This document shows, piece by piece, positions 34,513-43,906 of a stretch of DNA of 64,000 nucleotides (its first letter is position 1; every line of letters starts with the position of its first letter). A program made the translations under genes and the position numbers. Source of the stretch: Saposhnikovia divaricata (lineage: Eukaryota; Streptophyta; Magnoliopsida; Apiales; Apiaceae). Where the stretch lies: assembly GCA_036435485.1 (NCBI GenBank), contig CM071597.1:51009881-51073880 (forward strand). The letters run 5' to 3'. The notes below the pieces were generated by a model. It ran no database searches. It saw nothing but the letters and a program-made list of their open reading frames with translations, and was not told where the DNA came from.

Positions 34513-34752
34513 CTTCATCCTGATCAGAGTCAAGATTTTCGTTGTCACTAGTAGTAGATAGAGGGACGGCGATACCATTTCTAAATTTTCTAAATCTACA
34601 AATTGAACCAACCCTATCAGAAAGGATTCCAACCCTTTTTAAGTTTTCTTCAGTGATTAAGGTTTGAAGATTGAATCTTTCAGCTGCAATTTTAAGGACG
34701 GCAGTAGCTCGAGTTGAGGCCGCGCCCTGAAGAGTTTTTTGGATTCTTCTAT
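34513..34752 (-). CDS. Antisense gene of the Tat element, exon 3 (240 nt)
   Basis: It is bounded by the acceptor ACTAAAACAG (ends at 34753) and the donor GAAG/GTATGAAAT (GT at 34512-34511). The exon is exactly 80 codons long, enters and leaves in the same phase, and is open throughout. Its translation includes ATAVLKIAAERFNLQ and RVGSICRFRKFRN and ends in an acidic Asp/Ser stretch. No independent homology was recognised. The support is the splice signals and the phase match with both neighbours. Confidence 0.68.
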
Positions 34753-34831
34753 CTGTTTTAGTTTTTAAAAGATTAATAAAAAGTTAATAAAGATGGAAGA
34801 AAAGAGGAGTGTAGGGCGCGCCCTCACTTAC

Positions 34832-35897
34832 ATGGGTTTGTGTTGAATTGAAGACGGACTCTAGGAACATCCCAGACAAAGAAGTAGGGTTCTTTCCATC
34901 GTTTAATATGGCTAATCCTTCCGTCAGAAAAGCCTTTGTTGTTGTGAAGCTTATTAATTACTAGATAGTAATAGCCAATGTTTGATTGGCGGATGCTGAA
35001 GAAGTAGCTAATTTCTGGCATCGAGGGTGCTTCAAACCCCAAGTCACGGTAGAGAATTAGCAAACCTAGAACAAGTTTGTAGCTGTTGGGAGAAAGTTGG
35101 ATTGGGGCCAGATTGTACCATTCAAGGATTTCTCTAAGGTATGGGTGTAAGGGCGCGCCCACACCAAGGGCTACGAGTCGAGGGGTCAAAACCATTCTTG
35201 GAATTCTAAAGTTTCCACCATAGTTGAAAATGTGGGGACGGTGATGAGAATGAGGAATGGCCCAAAGTCCTTCTTGACCGTAGTATTTCATGGCCCATTC
35301 TACCTCGTCATTTGTTGCAGTAGAAGACATGTTTACACAAGCCAGTTTGCCTTGTTTCTTTCGGAGTGAATTCTTCTCTTTTTCAGTTATATCTCCATAC
35401 CTACCCCATTCGAGGTCAATTTCTTCGTCACGAACTTCCCAGTGTTCAAAGGGAGTTGGGGAAGGTGGTGGAGATGTTGGCTCAGAATTTATTGGAGGAG
35501 AAATGGAAGAGGCTGAGGGCGCGCCCTCAGCTGAATATGTGTCTGAAGAATGTGTGTCCCCCGATGTTTCCGAGATTGGAGCAAAATCACTATCCTCTAT
35601 AGAGTTGTAAGAATGGTTCGCCTCAGGGGGTGTTTGAGATTCTTTGGACGGTTGAGCATCAAATTCTTTGGAAGGTTGATCAGATGTGGTAGCGTCGGAG
35701 GAGTTTTCACTAGAAAAACTCATGGTGCCGTCTTCAAATTCTTGAATAAGGCGCGTCCTATCTTCTGGAGAGATGAATGAGAAAGGAAGTCTGTAGCGAT
35801 TAGGTGGAAGTGGTGATGGCAAGGGTGAATAGATTCCAAGACGTTTGTTGAATTCCTTAAAAGGATGGAAGGGAGAGGACGCGCCCTTGTCCTCCAG
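34832..35897 (-). CDS. Antisense gene of the Tat element, exon 2 (PF04195-like protein)
   Basis: The acceptor TTTTGCAG ends at 35898 and the donor CAT/GTAAGTGA begins at 34831. The first ATG in the spliced message is at 35723 (CACCATGAG, MSFSSENSSD); upstream codons are also open. An acidic Ser/Pro-rich N-terminus leads to a folded domain with EVEWAMKYYGQEGLWAIP, HPYLREILEWYNLAPIQLSP and YKLVLGLLILYRDLG. This matches the plant domain called putative gypsy-type transposon (PF04195, Transposase_28). Its role is unknown; extra antisense ORFs are a known feature of Tat elements. Palindromes at 35151 and 35517 are read in frame. Confidence 0.8.
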
Positions 35898-36338
35898 CTG
35901 CAAAATTAATAAAAAGGGACTTAGGGCGCGCCCAGGAGTTTAATAAATGGATATTAGACATGCGATGAATATTCTAAAAATCTAAGGCGTATCCTAGTGT
36001 ATGGTTTTAAGCAATATGAAAGTACGCCCAAAAGAGGATTTTTTAAAAAAAGTTTGCTAGAAGGGTCATGAAGAATTAGGTTTCTAAAGCTATATTATGG
36101 TATCAGAGGAATCCAAGGCGCGCCCTGTGTCAAGGACGCGCCCTGAAGTTTAATTAATCATATCTATTTATCAGAAACATATTTTGAAGAGGTTATAGCA
36201 GCAAAACAAGATCAAAACATATATATATACATATATACATACAACGGAAAACGAAGAACATAGGGTATGTGAACAGTTGCAACGTCGGAATGGACAATTT
36301 ACACGGTCAAAATGAAAAATAAGGACATGAAAACATAC

Positions 36339-36455
36339 CTTGGAGGTTCTGGAACAGGATTTGTGGAAAAGAATCGACGAAAAAACGTTGTGTTAGCCGG
36401 ATTTTTGCTCGGAGAATTCGAAATCGCCGGAGTAGGGTTTGTGTGTAGAGAGTGA
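36339..36455 (-). other. Antisense gene leader exon (predicted 5' UTR)
   Basis: Downstream of a TATA box the minus strand has a pyrimidine- and CA-rich leader without ATG, then CCTCCAAG/GTATGTTT, a good donor (GT at 36338-36337). Joined to the acceptor at 35898 it removes a 441-base intron. The start at about 36455 is placed by distance from the TATA box. Confidence 0.55.
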
Positions 36456-36482
36456 AAGAAAAAGAGTAAAGTGAGAAGGGGG

Positions 36483-36490
36483 TATTTATA
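36483..36490 (-). promoter_or_regulatory. TATA box of the antisense gene
   Basis: Minus-strand CCCCTATAAATACCCCC, about 30 bases before a typical plant leader. It lies inside the retrotransposon, not in an LTR, and faces against gag-pol. Confidence 0.65.
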
Positions 36491-36638
36491 GGGGTTTAAA
36501 AAAGTAGTGGAAAACAGCTGTCGGCAGTCGTTTGGGATTCTAAAGACGGGCCCTCTGCCAAGGCGCGCCCTGGTGAAGATTTGTGAAAAATTTTGGGTTT
36601 TCTAGAAGAAATTCCATACATCATCTCTGATTTCGTAT

Positions 36639-36654
36639 GGAATTGGGGGGTAGT
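36639..36654 (+). other. Tat polypurine tract
   Basis: GGAATTGGGGGGTAGT immediately before the right LTR, the plus-strand primer. Confidence 0.85.
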
Positions 36655-37651
36655 TGTTATAGCCAAAATTCGGTTCGGGTATTTTCAAGATGGATTCGGG
36701 CCAAATGTGGTTTCAATTTGGGGGAATTCTAGAATAAATTAGGATTTTGACTCAAGTTGGAGGAATTAGGCCGCGCCCTGGCTTTCCTTATAGTTAGGGC
36801 GCGCCCTAAATGTGAAATATGGTGACAAATATATTCAAGTTAATTTTCTGAGAAGACATTGAAGAAATCTCTCCTAGGATTCTATTTAGGTGGGATTCTA
36901 CTCAAGCTGGAATACTAGAAGTTGAAGAATTCCCTCCTGTCGTATCTCAGGAGGGGGATGTCCGTCGCAGAAGGCCTCCAGGGGTTTGCCTGGATATAAG
37001 GACCCTTCTTAGACGCTAAGGGAGGCATCCGTGCGCCCTAAGGTGGAAAGATGGGAACTTTCTGGTGTGTGCTTTGGGAGCTCTGTTCCTGTAGCCAATG
37101 GGCGCGCTCTCATTGGGGAACTTTGGAGTAATCCTGCACTTTGCACCCAAAAGCTCTGGATCACCTGTCCTGCTATCTGGTGGGTGCTTCTCATTCGGGG
37201 GACAGGGATGCGTTCTGCACTTGGGGTAAACCACGGCTATACCTGCATCCTTGAAATCAAGAAATAGCTGGTAACGGATAGGACTAGTCCTCGACGGGGG
37301 AAGTTTCCTTATCCGTGAAGTCTTGAGATCTTGGATGAGCCTTGGGCCTTTGTGGTTAGGCCTCATAGTAGAACATTCCGGAAGCTGGTCCGTTATCCAA
37401 GCCCATTTGGGTTTCTTGTTCTCCAAGAACTACGTCTGGCTTGATCCCCTATAAATACCGGGGTACGTAGGCCGATTGAGGGGTTGGGAGTCGAGAGCTC
37501 TGAATAGCCGCCACTAACCCTATCAATCTCAGCCACCAATTATCTACAACCACCACACGCCACCACTTTTCCCGGAGAAAAACCACCGTCATAGATCTTG
37601 ATTCCGGCGACAGACCTCGAAATTTGTTGTTCCCAAATTCCTCCGTCAACA
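36655..37651 (+). repeat. Tat element 3' LTR
   Basis: Same length and, by eye, same sequence as the left LTR, followed by the CCAAG duplicate. Its TATA box at 37450-37457 points rightward out of the element. Confidence 0.97.
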
Positions 37652-37659
37652 CCAAGTTA

Positions 37660-37887
37660 CTACCATATTTCCCCAACAGCAGGTTTACCTCTTGCCTTTC
37701 CTTTGCTTGCAGCCTTAATCAACAAATACCGCCTGTGTCTAACAGGGAGGTTATAGGCTAATGATCCAGGTCCTGGTGCATCATATGTGAAGACAGAGAA
37801 ACCAATGAATTCACGAGGGGGAAATTCTTAACGCGGAACAACTCTCCAATGTTATCCGGGTGGACGTAATGAGTATAGCTCAATCAT
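37660..37887 (-). pseudogene. Unrecognised degraded coding remnant
   Basis: The minus strand from an ATG at 37887 reads a coherent, non-repetitive protein-like sequence in one frame (MIELYSLRPPG, HWRVVPR, EFPPREFIGFSVFTYDAPGPG, PVRHRRYLLIKAASKGK), with TAA at 37852-37854 and 37828-37830 and a final TAG at 37660-37662. The last few codons run into the probable LTR end at 37678. I do not recognise the family. It may be the tail of a cellular gene or of an old transposon. Confidence 0.3.
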
Positions 37888-38514
37888 CGCTGTGGCTTAA
37901 CAAGAGAAATGATTCTCTCCCTAATTCTCTGTGACGTTTTGTAATGAAAGAATGAGGGAAGGTCGAATGAAGATGAAGAGTTAGTAGTAGTAGTAGTGAT
38001 AGTAGTGTAGCAGTTGTAACTATTGTTAGATGTATTAGCAATACTTGTTAGTATCGCTATTGCTCTTGGGATTAATCCGTGACTTGTGACTTACTCATTT
38101 TCTGAGGAAACCTTTGCATTCGAAGGAAAATGGTTTACTCGAGTGGACAATCAAACCTTCCAGCTAAACAAGGGAAAAATTGAAAAACAAACTGTGTTGA
38201 AATCTAGTCGGAATGAAGGTGATTGGACAGCCTGGTGTTACAGATTTATCCTCTCGATCTCGGCATTGTTTTTTCTCTCTCGATAATTATTAATGAATGA
38301 ATACTAATTATGCATTCTTTTTTTAAAAAAATATTGGTTCGAAATATTAAAATGAACAGATCGAGATAAAAAACAAAAAGTGACAAATTTCTACTAGTCG
38401 AAGCAGACTTTATTTGAATCATGGATCGTTCACACAGTAGATAATAGCCAAACAAAAATACAAACGGGACGATCTTAAAGGGTAGACGATCAATTACAGA
38501 AGAAATGACTATCT

Positions 38515-39206
38515 TCATAGACCAAGAGAAAATGGAAATGTAGTTGCTCCAAGCCAACTACCACCGGCAATAAAACTTCCAGGAGTAAAGCCTTGAGCCT
38601 CAGTGGAACTTGTTATTACTTTGTATCCTTTCCATTTTACCCTTCCAGATGTTCCAGCCCCTGCACCAGAATTTTGATACTCTGCGTAATACAATGTGTC
38701 TAGCGCGAAATTTCCGTCCCACGGGAACCACCCGGCTGGATCGATAACATTAGTTATCGATGATTGCATAACCACCGTTCTTGAATATTGTTTCCAAGGC
38801 CGTCCCAAATATGTTGGAAAGCTGCTCTGTACTGGTTGTAGATCAGAAGTGGCTCCAATTCTGGACTTTTGAATTACAATACCGGTGTTTTGGTTGGGAT
38901 CAGTTCGGCCTTGAGCTGTGACCATGTTCTTTTGACCCGAGTCGGGACGTCGTGCATGAATGTCACAATCTTGTAGCACAACAGCAGCATTGCCAAAAAT
39001 AAAATCGACCGTGCCAGCTACAAAGCAATTGATGAAAAATTGACGATTGGAATGAACATAGAGACTGTCTTGGTAGGCCAAAATGTCACATTTGTAAAAT
39101 GCGGATAAGTCTGATCCAACTCTGAGCGCCACGGCTTGATGTTTAGAAGCCCCGGCAGTGTTCTGGAATGTTATGTCACGGGCCAAGAATCCCGCTCCCA
39201 CAGCAG
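38515..39206 (-). CDS. Pectin methylesterase (pectinesterase), exon 2, catalytic domain
   Basis: Continues exon 1 with a split Ala codon after the acceptor ACGTGCAG (ends 39207). It holds all five active-site residues of the family in numbering of the predicted 582-residue protein: Gln376 (QAVALR), Gln398 and Asp399 (QDSL, a variant of QDTL), Asp420 (VDFIFGNA) and Arg488 (LGRPW). Their spacings (22, 21, 68) equal those of the well-studied carrot enzyme. The protein ends GATTFPFSLGL. The enzyme removes methyl groups from homogalacturonan in the cell wall. No stop or frameshift is seen. Confidence 0.95.
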
Positions 39207-40599
39207 CTGCACGTATACAGAACATTCATGTCTCATTTCTTGTATTGAATTCTAATTTTAATCATATATGCAATCCAACACTATGACAACAAGTACCATC
39301 TTACTCTACAAATTTTACAAACATGTGAAATTCACTAATTACAGAAATAGTAGTTACTACATAATCTGAAGATATACAAGACATTTTTTGTAGTTCGAGA
39401 ATCATTAAAACACAAATATAATTCTACAACCAGTACAGAGCGGCTTTGAATGGTTGGTACTACTAGAAGATGAGGAATTTTCAACATCGAATGCTTGAAA
39501 TTAATACTGAAGGGGCCACAGCCAGCATACAATTAACATCAGATAGTGATGGAAGGACGATCCCATGTTCCAATATCAACCTAGCTACAATATCAACCTA
39601 GCTTTAATGGCAATACGTAAGGTACTGCCCCCCTGAATTTTATGGTCAGTTCTTGCTACCCAACAATCTGAAACTAGGTTGCAAGATATTCATTTGTTCT
39701 GGTTGTAGGATACGTTGTTCTCGAACCACAAGCATGTAGATGTTGAAAACTCCTGAAGCAATTCAGAATGTATCCGTACGTGTTCTGCGATGAACTTTAC
39801 ACTTATGCCCAAGACTCAAGAGAATGATTATATCACTAAGTACCTCAGATTAGTTAGGATCTTTATTCGCATTAGTCTACGATTACTAAGTTTACCGTTG
39901 AAATAAATCAAGAACATGGATACAATTATTGATGAATGTCGAAACAGTCCTACACACTATGTGCTTTCACATGCGCCAGTTGGATCTGCACTCCGAAATC
40001 TATCAAGACATACGATAAAGTTTGTTACATAATTTATATGAATTTTTGTGACATATCTGTATACGACAAGTTAACATGACAGAGCTTAGCTAGCTTTTGA
40101 CCAGGCAAGGCCACTTGCTCCCTGGGGTACTGATTTTTGGACCCAAACTTGAGCCATGCATCCTCAAATTTCAAACTCGTTGTAAATTACATCCGTGACA
40201 AGCATCAACTCATGTGATTACATTTCATATATTTTGCTTGGTAAAGTATCATTCCCAAACAGTATCTACTTGATATTTTAACATATCTCTTACTTTTGTA
40301 AAGTTTACTTTGCATACTTATTTCAGCACGACATAATTAGTTACTGAGCACTTGATCTTATGACTGTACTGTATAACTCAGCTACCTTATTAGTCTAGCG
40401 ACCACCGACGGCATGTTTTTAATCTGGTATTTGCCGTATTGGACATGTATGTTAGTACATTCGAACTTTTAAGGGTAGGGGACGTAAGAATCGAACTCTA
40501 GAATTGTTTTAACTTTAACAGCAGATTTAACCGACATTTTTAAGATGGGGAAACAGAGTATTTTTCGTAATTGAACAGAATAACAGAGAAGAAACGCAC

Positions 40600-41656
40600 C
40601 GACGGTAGCTGAGTTGAAAGTGGTGCTGCCATCTTGAACATTTTTACTAGCTGTAATGATAGTATTGCTTCTCCCATCACCTAAAAACATAATGTTCTTC
40701 TTTTTCTTGGGCACGTCTACACTTTCTCGGTACACACCTGCCTTAATCCTTATCACATATCTCGTTGTGCTATCCTCAGGCGCTGCTGCCACTGCTTCAG
40801 ACACTGTTTTATAATTCCCACTGCCATCTGCCGCGACAACCACGTTAGGCGTTACCGTGGATGACTGCAAAAGCCTCCTATCTCCGGCGGACAGCCAGTG
40901 GGGCCACACGCTGTTGTCCTCCTCCTCTTTGAGATTCCTTCCATTTAGTTTGGCCTCATTCGCAATATCCGTATTTGTCAAGTTACAAATCATGGCCAGG
41001 CCATTGCTGCACAATTTTCCAACCCGATGTTCGATATCAAGCAACGCTTCACGTACTTTCTTGTCAGCACTAGCATGAGAAAATCCATCAATGCATGATT
41101 GTTGGTTGGTTATCGCAGAACTGATTAGCGTTTTGAGATCACTCGCGTGTTCTTTGACTGACTTTTTGGTTGAATACTTTACCAGATCTTCCACTGTGTC
41201 GTGTATCTCGTCTAGCGTCTCATCGATTAATTCTAGACAATCTTTGAGTGCTCCTTTTTCACGCTTAGTCAAGTGTTTGGTCTTGGAGAGCTTATTGATT
41301 TTCGCGTAGGTTTGCTCAGCTACTGTATGAGCAATATTAAGAGCCTGTTCGATAACATCTCTTTGGCTAGTAATTTTCTTAGACATGCCAGGAACCGAGG
41401 CAATAGTGTTGTAACACAAGTCCGGGTACAATGTGCTGCTGCAGGAGCTTTTGAGGACTGAATGAGCTGCCGTCGCTTTAAACCTATCGATATGGGATTG
41501 CGAAGAGCCGCCTGAATTATTCGTTACACCGACTGCAATGCCGATAACAGCAGCTACTAGAAGTACTGATGCAAATATGGCTATGTACAGTTTTTTCTTT
41601 TCTTTGGCGAAATTCGACATTCGGCTGCCCAAGAATTCTCTGACATTTCGAACCAT
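40600..41656 (-). CDS. Pectin methylesterase (pectinesterase), exon 1, with PMEI pro-region
   Basis: 352 codons plus one base from the ATG at 41656. An N-terminal hydrophobic segment (about residues 23-44, LYIAIFASVLLVAAVIGIAV) acts as signal anchor for secretion. Residues about 58-225 form the inhibitor-like pro-domain with its four Cys (72, 81, 140, 188). RRLL at 260-263 is the usual processing site before the catalytic domain, which begins VVVAADGSGNYKTV and includes GVYRES. The donor ACCGTCG/GTGCG ends the exon at 40600. A single 1393-base intron (40599-39207) follows, common for type-I genes. Neighbours are transposons only. Confidence 0.95.
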
Positions 41657-41767
41657 TTTGGATAATGATCCGTAAGCTAGTGTTTCAATAATTTGTTAAG
41701 AAACACGTACGTTTTAGTGTTTGCATTCGTGAATGCTGTAAGATGTTTGGTATGTAATCGAGGGGTT

Positions 41768-41775
41768 TATTTATA
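41768..41775 (-). promoter_or_regulatory. TATA box of the pectin methylesterase gene
   Basis: Minus-strand TATAAATA about 110 bases before the ATG, giving a predicted leader of roughly 80-90 bases. Confidence 0.6.
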
Positions 41776-42477
41776 CTACTACATATTGACAGCTTGCAGG
41801 ATAATAATGTAGCATAATTGTTACTACTAGTTTTTTTTTTTTTAATAAAATTGGAATTATTTGGCAATAATCCTTAAAAGTAAGGACCATGGAACTAGGG
41901 CCAAGTAGTGTGATGATTGCGTTATTCGGGCTCGCTGGTTCCTTTTATTTTATGTGGATGTGAATTGGATAGCCCTATCTTTTCTGATTTGAAATTCATG
42001 CACGTTTTAACTCTACCTTATTCTGAAAAAAAAAAAAAAAAAATCTTATTCATCAAAATTTTTATCTATTTAGGTACTCGTTTAGAAGGATAAATAAACT
42101 CGAAATACTTTATACAAGTATTTTTAATTGTTAAGTTTTTAAATTTGATTACAAGTTTTTCAGATTAATTTTTAATCATTTATATAGTCAAAAAGACAAC
42201 TATATACTTAAGAATTTATCCGCGGTACAAGCATGAAGCATACATTCGATATAAGATGATGAAAAACATTAATTAATACGTGAGTTAACAATTACGGATA
42301 CGAGATCTCTGATAGTCTAATTTGAAGAGTTGGGGAGCGCTGTTGAAGAATTTGGGTTATAACTTGTAACGAAAATCAGATGACAAAATTGGGCGGTGGT
42401 TGATTACAAAATGCTAATTTATGTTGATTACAGTTGTTAGAAAGTCATATTTAAGTTTTTTCATTTGTATTTTGATA
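41776..42477. other. Upstream region of the pectin methylesterase gene
   Basis: AT-rich DNA with no reading frame or repeat that I can name. It presumably holds the promoter; no specific site is claimed. Confidence 0.4.
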
Positions 42478-42741
42478 TTCTCTCCATCCCATTTTACATG
42501 TTTCTTTTGTAAAAAATATATACATTAGTCGGATAAAAATTTTCAACAAATACCCTTAATTAATACATTGAAAAATGAGATTAGTGTTAAATTTGAAAAA
42601 AAAAAAAACAAATTTTGGATACAATAAATATAGCAATAATTTTGGAAAATTATCATAAATTTGCATTGAAAGAAAAAAAGGACATATAAAATGGAACAAA
42701 TTTATTTTTCAGAATGGACATTCATATTTGAACGGATAGAG
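42478..42741. mobile_element. Stowaway/Mariner-like MITE (264 bp)
   Basis: Left end TTCTCTCCATCCCATTTTACATG; right end, read on the other strand, CTCTATCCGTTCAAATATGAATG. Both resemble the CTCCCTCCGTCCC ends of plant Stowaway elements. TA flanks both sides (42476-42477 and 42742-42743). The interior is AT-rich and non-coding. Confidence 0.55.
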
Positions 42742-42743
42742 TA

Positions 42744-43606
42744 ATTAAGTACAAGTCCAGTACTAAGAGCATCGGATGGATACAAATCTCTAACAAAAAG
42801 TTTAATTATCATCTCATAAAAGCATTTTCATAAAAGCATTTTCAATGGATACAAATTCTTAACTAAAATTTAATGGTACAAATCTTTAACTAAAAGTTTA
42901 GTTAGCTACCAAAAAATAAGAATTATACATAATTAAAAAATTATTCATTCCAATAATATATTCTTCTTGTTTACAATTTTAACAAATATGATTATATTGA
43001 CTATATTTGTCGAATTTGTAAAGATATGTGAAAACATGTAATAAAATAACACATCATCTGTTACCATATTAATTATAGCTGGCTTCATTCCCCGTGGATA
43101 TTCTAGGTTTATTGGAAATTTTAATTTTTAATAGTTGTTATCATAAATAGACTTCCATTTGTTGTAATGTTGCCTAAATATAGATTAACTTACTCTTTTT
43201 TCAAGTGCTCTCACTTTGTAAAAGGTTGTGTCCAAAAAATTCTAATATTCAATCAATTAGTCATTTAGTTCAATGATTTTAGTTATAAATTTAAATTCAT
43301 TATATTTAGAACTGAGATGTCACAGTTTCGATTCTGAACAATGTGAAGATTAAGTAACGATTTCATAACATTTGACTTTAGAGGGTTTTAGAGTAAAATC
43401 ATAGGAAACTGGAAGGCATAAATGTGAAATGATATTAAAAAAATGTGGAACATTGCGATATTTTGGTTTTTAGTAGTTCAACTTTGTGGCCGTGAACACC
43501 TTTCAATTTGTAGTGGTGTTGCCTAAATATAGCTTAGCAAACTCTCTTCTCGAGGGCTTCATTTTCAACATAATCTCAAAGAAAGATCATTCCTACTTAG
43601 AAACTT
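42744..43606. other. AT-rich intergenic DNA
   Basis: No gene seen. GAGCATCGGATGGATAC at 42767 followed by two similar TAAAAGTTTAATT blocks may be a decayed MITE. A segment around TTGCCTAAATATAG occurs twice, near 43159 and 43508. Confidence 0.4.
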
Positions 43607-43638
43607 TGCATCAGGTTCTTCTCAAAGAACCTGATGCA
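43607..43638. repeat. Perfect foldback, 14-bp arms
   Basis: TGCATCAGGTTCTT, loop CTCA, then the exact inverse. It lies right where the Copia D gag fragment stops, so it looks like a small inverted duplication at a break. Confidence 0.8.
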
Positions 43639-43855
43639 TTAAGTGATTCTTTGGAATAGGCCTTCCAGCAACTACAGTGCCAGCATCTTGACCAATCCCA
43701 GAGTTGGCCTTCATTGGAACATGAGGTCCTTTCTCTATGCAATCTACGTAGTCTTCATCAATGGCTGAGAGATGAAGGTGCATTTTTACTTTCCAGTGAA
43801 AGTAATTATCTTTATCAAGCATTGGAATCTTCACACCTGTATCCTTCCTTCCCAT
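43622..43855 (-). pseudogene. Copia D (SIRE-like) gag N-terminal stub
   Basis: From the ATG at 43855 the minus strand reads KIPMLDKDNYFHWKVKMHLH, the typical start of SIRE-type Copia gag (W..W-like substrate-binding entry), and ends after about 70 residues at the foldback. It follows a primer site and LTR, so it is the true beginning of an element whose remainder is deleted. Confidence 0.8.
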
Positions 43856-43892
43856 GGTTTCGATCTTTAGACTTCTTGTATGCTAGAAATTT

Positions 43893-43904
43893 TCTCTGAT
43901 ACCA
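43893..43904 (-). other. Copia D primer binding site
   Basis: Minus-strand TGGTATCAGAGA two bases after the LTR end; initiator tRNA-Met type. Confidence 0.85.
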
Positions 43905-43906
43905 AT

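Larger units (their letters stand above)
25591..37651 (+). mobile_element. Full-length Tat-group Ty3/Gypsy retrotransposon (12,061 bp)
   Basis: Two 997-bp LTRs at an offset of exactly 11,064 bases frame a primer site, gag-pol, a long 3' region with an antisense gene, and a purine tract. The target duplication is CCAAG (25586-25590 and 37652-37656). By eye the LTRs are identical over their whole length, so the insertion is very recent. A second, archaeal-type RNase H after the ordinary one and the absence of a chromodomain place it in the Tat group. Gag-pol has one in-frame TAA before integrase, and the integrase C-terminus is lost, so autonomy is doubtful. Confidence 0.96.

Noticed and set aside
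25733..36806. GGCGCGCC (AscI site) copies as cloning or linker artefact
   Set aside because: Copies sit at irregular distances with differing flanks and within conserved coding frames, and the LTR copies are in register; vector linkers would not do this.
43893..43904. Possible tRNA-Met gene fragments at the TGGTATCAGAG sites
   Set aside because: Only the 3'-end complement is present, next to LTR ends; these are primer sites, not tRNA genes.
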